From: JBBQXK01 sp038251625 | GTDB taxonomy: Bacteria; Pseudomonadota; Alphaproteobacteria; Rhodobacterales; Rhodobacteraceae | Assembly (NCBI GenBank): GCA_038251625.1 | Contig: JBBSBE010000074.1 | Coordinates: forward strand, 1-19,573 | Direction of reading: 5' to 3' | Length of the DNA stretch: 19,573 bases | Shown: one piece after another, positions 14,624 to 19,573 of the stretch | Layout: the number at the start of each line of letters is the position of its first letter | How positions within the stretch are numbered: the stretch's first letter is position 1 | The notes under the pieces: model-generated | What the model saw: the letters and a program-made list of their open reading frames with translations, nothing else | Told to the model about the DNA's origin: nothing | The model's database searches: none | Made by a program: the position numbers and the translations under genes

Positions 14624-16652
14624 ATCTGCGCCGTCTGCGCCCTTCCGAGCCTGCGCCTGCCATGTTGAAGCTGACGACGGGCAGGGTGACGATGCTGGCA
14701 AGGGCGGTGAAAGGTGCCGTGGCGTGCGGGATCGCGTTTGCGGAAACAAAGTGTTCCTGGAAACGCGGCTCGATGGCGGTTTCCACCTTGTGAATCCGGC
14801 CCACGGTCGCCTCGATCCCCGCCCGCGCCGCCTTGTTCAGCAAAGCGATCCGCGCACCTGTTCCCGCCGCATTGCCCGCGCTTGTCACCTTGTTCAACGG
14901 CGCATCCGGGATCATGCCCAGCACCATCGCGTGTTTGGGGCTGATGTGGGCACCAAACGCGCCCGCCAGCACCACGCGGTCGACTTCATCAACGCCCATC
15001 TCGTCCATCAAGAGGCGCGCGCCTGCGTAAAGCGCCGATTTGGCAAGCTGAATGGCCCGAATATCCCCTTGCGTCACCATGATGCGCGGCCCGCCTTCGG
15101 CGCTGCCATCGTAAAGAAGGTAGGAATGCGTGCGCCCTTCAGGCACCAACCGGGCGGTCTGCACCTGCTCTGCCGATCCGATGAGGCCGGACGGATCGAC
15201 GATCCCTGCCATCCGCATCTCGGCCACCGCCTCGATGATGCCCGATCCACAGATGCCGCTGACGCCAGAGGCGGCTGTCGCCTCGGCAAAGCCTGGATCG
15301 TCGGACCACAGATCCGACCCGATCACCCGGAAACGCGGCTCTTTGGTCTCGGGGTCGATCTCGACCCGCTCGATGGCACCGGGGGCGGCGCGCTGGCCCG
15401 AACTGATCTGAGCGCCTTCAAAGGCAGGGCCAGTGGGCGAGGAACAGGCCAGAACCCGGTCCGTATTGCCCAAAAGGATCTCGGCATTCGTGCCAACATC
15501 GACGATCAGCACCAGATCCTTTGAATTCTGCGGCTCTTCCGCCAGCGCAACAGCCGCGCAATCGGCCCCTACGTGGCCCGCAATGCAAGGCAGCACATAG
15601 ACCCGCGCAGCCCGGTTCACCGCCAGCAGATCCAGATCGCGCGCGTCAAGCGACAGGCTGCCGCTTGTGGCCAGCGCGAACGGCGCCTGACCAAGCTCCA
15701 CCGGGTCAATCCCCAACAGCAGGTGGTGCATGACGGGGTTCATCACAAAGACGATCTCATAGATCGAGGACGGGTCGACCCCGCCCTCGGTGGCGATCGA
15801 CTGGATCAGCCCGTTGATCGCCGTGCGCACGGCGGCCGTCATTTCCACATCGCCGCCGGGATTCATCATCGCATAGCTGACCCGGCTCATCAGATCCTCG
15901 CCAAAGCGGATCTGCGGGTTCATCAGGCCCGAGGATGCCAGTACGCGGCCATCGCGCAGATCGCAAAGGTGCGCCGCAATGGTGGTGGACCCAAGGTCGA
16001 TTGCCAGACCGTAAAGCCCGCCCTCGTGAAAGCCTGCAAAGATATCCAGCATCCGCGCAGGCCCATCGCGGTGATCCTTGTGCAGCGCCACGGTCACGGC
16101 CCAGTTGCCCTTGCGCAAGACCGGCTGCAGGCGGCGCAGGATGTGCAGGTCAGCCGTCACCTCGCCCACCTGCCACTGATCGCGCAGCGCAATCGCCAGC
16201 CGTTCGAAATCGCCTGTGGGTTCGTGCATGTCGGGCTCTGCCACCTCGACGTACAAAAGCCGCGTGGCGGGGTCCATCGCGATGACCCGCTCGGCAGCGG
16301 ATTTGCGGATCACCTGCTTGTGCACCTGGCTTTCGGGCGGCACGTCGATCACCACGTCGCCCTGCACCTTTGCCTGGCATCCAAGGCGCCGCCCGTCGAT
16401 CAGGCCCCGCACGCGCTTGTAGCGCTCTTCGACCGCGTTCCATTCACTCAGCGCATCTTCGCCAACGGTCACGCCGTGTTTTGGAAATTCGCCGTGGCCG
16501 GGCGTAATCTGGCAACGCGAACAGATGCCGCGCCCGCCGCAGACGCTGTCGAGATCCACGCCGAGCTGCCGCGCGGCAGTCAGAACGGGCGTGCCGAGCG
16601 CGAACCGCCCCCGCTTGCCCGAAGGCGTGAAAATCACCAGCGCGTCGTCCAT
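14622..16652 (-). CDS. Corrinoid-protein reductive activator (RACo-type, 2Fe-2S/ASKHA, DUF4445)
   Basis: This cytoplasmic protein of 676 residues is predicted to reactivate Co(II) corrinoid proteins of methyl transfer to Co(I) using ATP. The N-terminal ferredoxin-like domain binds a plant-type 2Fe-2S cluster through the cysteines of SVCGGRGICSRCQI (C38, C44, C47) and C92 in RRLGCQA. A linker and middle domain follow. An ASKHA-type ATPase domain starts with LYGLAIDLGSTTIAAHL near residue 214; its second phosphate motif is VLIVDVGTNAEILLG near 385, and ASGVSGICGSGIIEAVAEM lies near 480. The C-terminus ends in five arginines. ATG at 16652 is chosen because AGG lies 6 bp upstream; ATG 16658 is possible. 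No MttB/MtgB methyltransferase or B12-binding protein gene is in the window. Methionine synthase or betaine demethylation systems are candidate partners. Confidence 0.85.
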   Translation of the reverse strand: MDDALVIFTPSGKRGRFALGTPVLTAARQLGVDLDSVCGGRGICSRCQITPGHGEFPKHGVTVGEDALSEWNAVEERYKRVRGLIDGRRLGCQAKVQGDVVIDVPPESQVHKQVIRKSAAERVIAMDPATRLLYVEVAEPDMHEPTGDFERLAIALRDQWQVGEVTADLHILRRLQPVLRKGNWAVTVALHKDHRDGPARMLDIFAGFHEGGLYGLAIDLGSTTIAAHLCDLRDGRVLASSGLMNPQIRFGEDLMSRVSYAMMNPGGDVEMTAAVRTAINGLIQSIATEGGVDPSSIYEIVFVMNPVMHHLLLGIDPVELGQAPFALATSGSLSLDARDLDLLAVNRAARVYVLPCIAGHVGADCAAVALAEEPQNSKDLVLIVDVGTNAEILLGNTDRVLACSSPTGPAFEGAQISSGQRAAPGAIERVEIDPETKEPRFRVIGSDLWSDDPGFAEATAASGVSGICGSGIIEAVAEMRMAGIVDPSGLIGSAEQVQTARLVPEGRTHSYLLYDGSAEGGPRIMVTQGDIRAIQLAKSALYAGARLLMDEMGVDEVDRVVLAGAFGAHISPKHAMVLGMIPDAPLNKVTSAGNAAGTGARIALLNKAARAGIEATVGRIHKVETAIEPRFQEHFVSANAIPHATAPFTALASIVTLPVVSFNMAGAGSEGRRRRR

Positions 16653-16765
16653 ATTCATCCTCGCAAGACCCTGCGCCTTGTTCTAGGCCGCACCCATGCC
16701 ATCTGCCATAGCCGGAAGCGGCGCGGCAGGGTGCGCAGGCGTCATGCCGGCGCCTTTCGCCCCCA

Positions 16766-18070
16766 TCACAGCCGCCGCACCTTCAGCCGGATCAGGCGGT
16801 TTTCGCGTTTGGAGGCCACTTCAAAACGAAAGCCGTGGAAGCTGAACGCCTGACCTTCGCTCGGGATGGTCTGCGCTTCGTGGATCACAAGCCCTGCAAC
16901 GGTGTTGGCTTCGTCATCGGGCAGGCCCCAGTCCATCATGCGGTTGATATCGCGGATCGTCATCGCCCCATCTACAAGGTAATCGCCGTTGTCGGCGCGC
17001 TTGAGGGTGACTTCCTTTTCCTCCACGTCGAATTCGTCGGCGATCTCTCCCACGATTTCCTCGAGAATATCCTCCAGCGTGATCAGGCCCCGCAGCGCAC
17101 CGTATTCATCCACCACCAGCGCGAAATGCGTGCGCCGCTTCAGGAACTGGCGCATCTGTTCGTCCAGCGGCGTGGTTTCTGGAACGAAATAGGGCTTCAT
17201 CGCCACCTTCAGGATGTCGAGATCCGCGATCGAGGCTATGTTGCCGTCATCCCCGCGCACCAGTCGATCCACCTCGCGCAGAAGATCCTTGGCGTGGATG
17301 ACACCAAGGATGTTTTCGTCGTTGCCGCGATAGACGGGCAGGCGGGTGTGGGGTGAGGCCAGCGCTTGGGTCAGGATCTCGCCCGGCGGCTTGTCGCCGT
17401 CGATCATCTCGATCCGGCTGCGGTGCCGCATCACCTCTTCCACGGTGCGGTCGCTGAGGTCGAGCGCACCCAGCAGACGGTCGCGGTCATCCTTTTCCAC
17501 CGCGCCTTCGAAATGGCCAAGCTGGATCGCACCGGCAATCTCGTCCCGCAGGGCGAGGATATGGCTGTCTGGGTCGGTTCGCACGCCGAAGAGCCACAAG
17601 AGACCGCGCACCAAGCCGCGCACGACGGTGACGATGGGCGAAAAAACAAGGATCACCACCCGGATGATCGGTGCCACCATCGCGGCGGCAGGTTCGGGGT
17701 TCGTGATGGCATAGGTCTTGGGCAGGACCTCGGCAAAGACAAGCACAAGCATGGTCATGATCAGGGTGGCCAGGGCGACGCCATTTTCCCCAACCACCCG
17801 TGTCAAAAGCGCCGTCGCCAGCGAGGCCGACAAAATGTTGACCACGTTGTTGCCCAACAGCAGCGCGCCGATCAGCCGCTCGTTATCCTCTTTCACCGTC
17901 AGCGCCGCCTGCGCCCCCTTCGATCCGCGATCCGCGTGGCTTTTCAGCTTGGCGCGCGACGCGGCGGTCAGAGCCGTTTCGGACCCTGAAAAGAAGGCAG
18001 AAAGCACCAGAAGGCCAATGATGGCCCCGGATGTGAGCCAGAAAGCAGTGTCGAACGTGGAGGGATCCAT
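16766..18070 (-). CDS. CNNM/CorC-family membrane protein with CBS pair (HlyC/CorC type)
   Basis: This inner-membrane protein of 434 residues belongs to the CNNM/CorC family, associated with magnesium or cobalt export; the hemolysin name is historical. The N-terminal CNNM (DUF21) transmembrane domain spans about 9-160. It includes AFFSGSETALTAASRAK, the conserved SGSETAL region, and helices around 68-89, 96-122 and 131-160. Two CBS domains follow at about 205-335 (MRHRSRIEMIDGD, NILGVIHAKDLL, HFALVVDEYGALRGLITLED), which usually bind ATP-Mg. A CorC_HlyC C-terminal domain fills about 350-430 (DYLVDGAMTIRDINRMMDW). It starts 36 bp after the xerD stop, so it is probably in the same operon. The xerD neighbourhood is commonly seen in Rhodobacterales. 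Confidence 0.92.
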   Translation of the reverse strand: MDPSTFDTAFWLTSGAIIGLLVLSAFFSGSETALTAASRAKLKSHADRGSKGAQAALTVKEDNERLIGALLLGNNVVNILSASLATALLTRVVGENGVALATLIMTMLVLVFAEVLPKTYAITNPEPAAAMVAPIIRVVILVFSPIVTVVRGLVRGLLWLFGVRTDPDSHILALRDEIAGAIQLGHFEGAVEKDDRDRLLGALDLSDRTVEEVMRHRSRIEMIDGDKPPGEILTQALASPHTRLPVYRGNDENILGVIHAKDLLREVDRLVRGDDGNIASIADLDILKVAMKPYFVPETTPLDEQMRQFLKRRTHFALVVDEYGALRGLITLEDILEEIVGEIADEFDVEEKEVTLKRADNGDYLVDGAMTIRDINRMMDWGLPDDEANTVAGLVIHEAQTIPSEGQAFSFHGFRFEVASKRENRLIRLKVRRL

Positions 18071-18106
18071 GGTGGGCCTTTTTGGGGGTCGAACCAGTGC
18101 AGACGT

Positions 18107-19081
18107 CTATGGCGCAGGCAGAGTGGTGGGTTCAAGCCCGTCGTCCCGTGCCAGGGGATGGCGTGTCAGGACCAGAGCCTTCAGATGTTCGTCCAGCACA
18201 TGGGTATAGATCTCGGTGGTTGAAAGATCGGCATGGCCCAGAAGCGTCTGGATCACCCGCAGATCGGCCCCGCCCGCCAGAAGATGGGTGGCGAACGCGT
18301 GGCGCAGCGTGTGCGGGGTCACCCGCGCGGGGTCGAGGCCTGCGCGCAGGGCCAGCGTCTTCACCAGCGAAAAAACCTGCTGTCGGGTAATGTGCCCGGC
18401 AGCCCCACGACCCGGAAAAAGATGGCGCGACGTGGCCACTCCATTCCCCCGCGCAGCCTCCTCGGTGACATCGCGGTGGGCCAGCCATGCGGCCAGCGCC
18501 GCGCGGGCAGGGGGGGACAGCGGTACAAGACGCTCTTTCCCGCCCTTGCCCTGCACAAGGATCATGCGTGGATTGCCCCGAACGGCGGCGACAGGCAGCC
18601 CGGCCAGCTCCGACACGCGCAGCCCCGCGGCATAGGCCAGTTCGATCAGGCAGCGTTGCTGCAGGCGTTCAACCTCGCCCTTGGCGCCATCCGTCGCGGC
18701 AATCAGCGCTTCGACCTCGGCTATCGTCAGCGTCTGTGGCAGGCTGGCCGCGCGGCCCGGCCCCTTCAGCCGCAGCGCCGGATTGTCGGTGCGCCAGCCT
18801 TCTTCGAACGCAAAGCGGTAAAGCTGCCGGATCGCAGACAGCCGCCGCGCGCGGGTGGATTTGGCCAGGCCCTGCGCCTCGCAATGGATGAGATACCCCT
18901 CCACCTCGGCCCGGTCCGCCGTCGCAAGGGTTTTGCCGCGCCCGACCAACCAGCCCGAGAAATCCAGAAGATCGCGGCCATAGGCAAGCTGCGTGTTCCT
19001 TGCTGCATCCTGTTCGGCCACGTGCGCATCGAGGAAGGCAGAGATCCAGCGGGTATCGGGGGCAGGGGGGGCAACGGTCAT
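18107..19081 (-). CDS. xerD: Site-specific tyrosine recombinase XerD
   Basis: XerD acts with XerC at dif to resolve chromosome dimers at division under FtsK control. The 324-residue protein has an N-terminal SAM-like core-binding domain at about 10-100 (WISAFLDAHVAEQDAARNTQ) and a catalytic domain with all six active-site residues: Arg155 in AAGLRVSELAG, Lys179 in QGKGGKERLVPL, His257 and Arg260 in TPHTLRHAFATHLL, His283 in LLGHADLSTTEIY and Tyr292. Their spacing equals that of E. coli XerD. TPHTLRHAFATHLL and the lack of mobile-element neighbours argue for the housekeeping enzyme rather than a phage integrase. Its ATG overlaps the upstream gene stop (ATGA). Confidence 0.9.
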   Translation of the reverse strand: MTVAPPAPDTRWISAFLDAHVAEQDAARNTQLAYGRDLLDFSGWLVGRGKTLATADRAEVEGYLIHCEAQGLAKSTRARRLSAIRQLYRFAFEEGWRTDNPALRLKGPGRAASLPQTLTIAEVEALIAATDGAKGEVERLQQRCLIELAYAAGLRVSELAGLPVAAVRGNPRMILVQGKGGKERLVPLSPPARAALAAWLAHRDVTEEAARGNGVATSRHLFPGRGAAGHITRQQVFSLVKTLALRAGLDPARVTPHTLRHAFATHLLAGGADLRVIQTLLGHADLSTTEIYTHVLDEHLKALVLTRHPLARDDGLEPTTLPAP

Positions 19082-19573
19082 CCCCGACGCTCCAGCAGCA
19101 TCAGTTGCAGCGCGGTGCGGCGGGCCACGTCTTCAAGCCCCACCTCGCGCAGAAGCGACAGGCCCTCGGTCACGCCGCGCAGATCGCCCTGCACGCCGCG
19201 CCCGATCCTGTCGACGGCCGTCAGGATTGCCTCACCCATCCGTTCGGCTGTGACAAGCGCAGAAAGATCGGTGCCGGGATCGGGCGCCACGAACGCAGGG
19301 GCAATGATCCGCGCCAGCGAGCTTGGGGCTGACACGCCGGAAAGATCGCCGCGCGCGATGCCGATCAGGAATGCCTCGCCAGCATCGGCGGGTGCCCGCG
19401 TCAGTGCCGCACCTTCGTAGGCTGGCCCCAGAAGCGACAGCCTGAACGAGATGGCCGCCGCTTCCCCCGACAGCCCCAGCCGGGCCACAGGCTCGGCGTA
19501 GAGGGTGGCAAAGGGCACTTCCAGTTCGGCTTGCGACATTGCGGCCCAGACGCGCGGCAATTGTGCCGCCACC
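19078..19573 (-). CDS. Hypothetical protein, 3' part only
   Basis: The frame remains open to the right edge of the window, so only the last 164 or so residues are seen and the true start lies beyond. The visible part is helical and Ala/Leu/Gly-rich, without membrane segments or a recognised motif. Repeated short helices, such as AERMGEAILTAVDRIG and DVARRTALQLMLLERRG, suggest an alpha-helical repeat or solenoid-like fold. The stop overlaps the xerD start, so the two are coupled. I do not recognise the family. Confidence 0.6.
   Translation of the reverse strand, partial: VAAQLPRVWAAMSQAELEVPFATLYAEPVARLGLSGEAAAISFRLSLLGPAYEGAALTRAPADAGEAFLIGIARGDLSGVSAPSSLARIIAPAFVAPDPGTDLSALVTAERMGEAILTAVDRIGRGVQGDLRGVTEGLSLLREVGLEDVARRTALQLMLLERRG

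Noticed and set aside
15573..16853. Long plus-strand open frame of 426 codons opposite the corrinoid activator
   Set aside because: It is antisense to a gene with clear domains; its product is His/Arg/Gln-rich and low in motifs, as expected from the complement of GC-rich coding DNA.
18107..19081. Tyrosine recombinase considered as an integrase of a mobile element
   Set aside because: Residue spacing fits XerD, it sits in a housekeeping operon, and no att repeats or cargo genes are seen.
18233..19420. Plus-strand frame of 395 codons opposite xerD
   Set aside because: It is antisense to a recombinase with all catalytic residues intact and has no recognisable features.

Overview
The window looks like chromosomal DNA from a Rhodobacterales-type alphaproteobacterium (Rhodobacteraceae/Roseobacteraceae). 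The evidence is high GC with GC-rich third codon positions, many ATGA/GTGA start-stop overlaps, a zwf-pgl-pgi operon, a tRNA-Gly(CCC) of alphaproteobacterial form, and a xerD-CNNM pair. This is an inference from gene content and base usage; no species can be named. Most of the window is housekeeping metabolism. I see no insertion sequence, phage, plasmid or CRISPR signature.

Left part (1-5964). A hairpin-rich stretch at the edge precedes cimA (citramalate synthase, isoleucine route), which overlaps by four bases a squalene/phytoene synthase-family gene without visible Asp-rich catalytic motifs. An MFS transporter converges on it and the two genes overlap by 17 bp. Divergent from the transporter is a pair made of an AlkA-type DNA glycosylase and a carboxylesterase-type alpha/beta hydrolase. 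An HNH endonuclease follows, with its own sigma70-like promoter.

Centre (5965-10189). zwf, pgl and pgi form one tight operon that carries glucose-6-phosphate and recycled fructose-6-phosphate towards 6-phosphogluconate and the Entner-Doudoroff route. A perfect 12-bp palindrome of LacI-family type sits 29 bp before zwf and is the probable operator. A strong hairpin separates pgi from a convergent Rid-family gene of the YoaB-like kind that lacks the RidA catalytic arginine.

Right-centre (10190-14545). A 453-bp stretch next to tRNA-Gly(CCC) holds one small unrecognised open frame with coding-like composition. Next come an exported von Willebrand A protein with repeated beta-sandwich-like units, an exported fasciclin-domain protein, and a sigma/anti-sigma pair (ECF sigma plus RskA-type membrane anti-sigma). 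All four read leftwards. The sigma, anti-sigma and fasciclin genes recall the mycobacterial SigK/RskA/MPT70-MPT83 arrangement, and a candidate ECF-type promoter lies before the fasciclin gene.

Right end (14581-19573, all minus strand). This part holds a 2Fe-2S/ASKHA corrinoid-protein reductive activator (RACo type) with no methyltransferase partner in view, a CNNM/CorC membrane protein with CBS domains, the XerD recombinase, and the 3' part of an unrecognised gene cut by the window edge. No clearly new system is evident. The least explained items are the secreted vWA/fasciclin/sigma module, the small frame beside the tRNA, and the orphan corrinoid activator.
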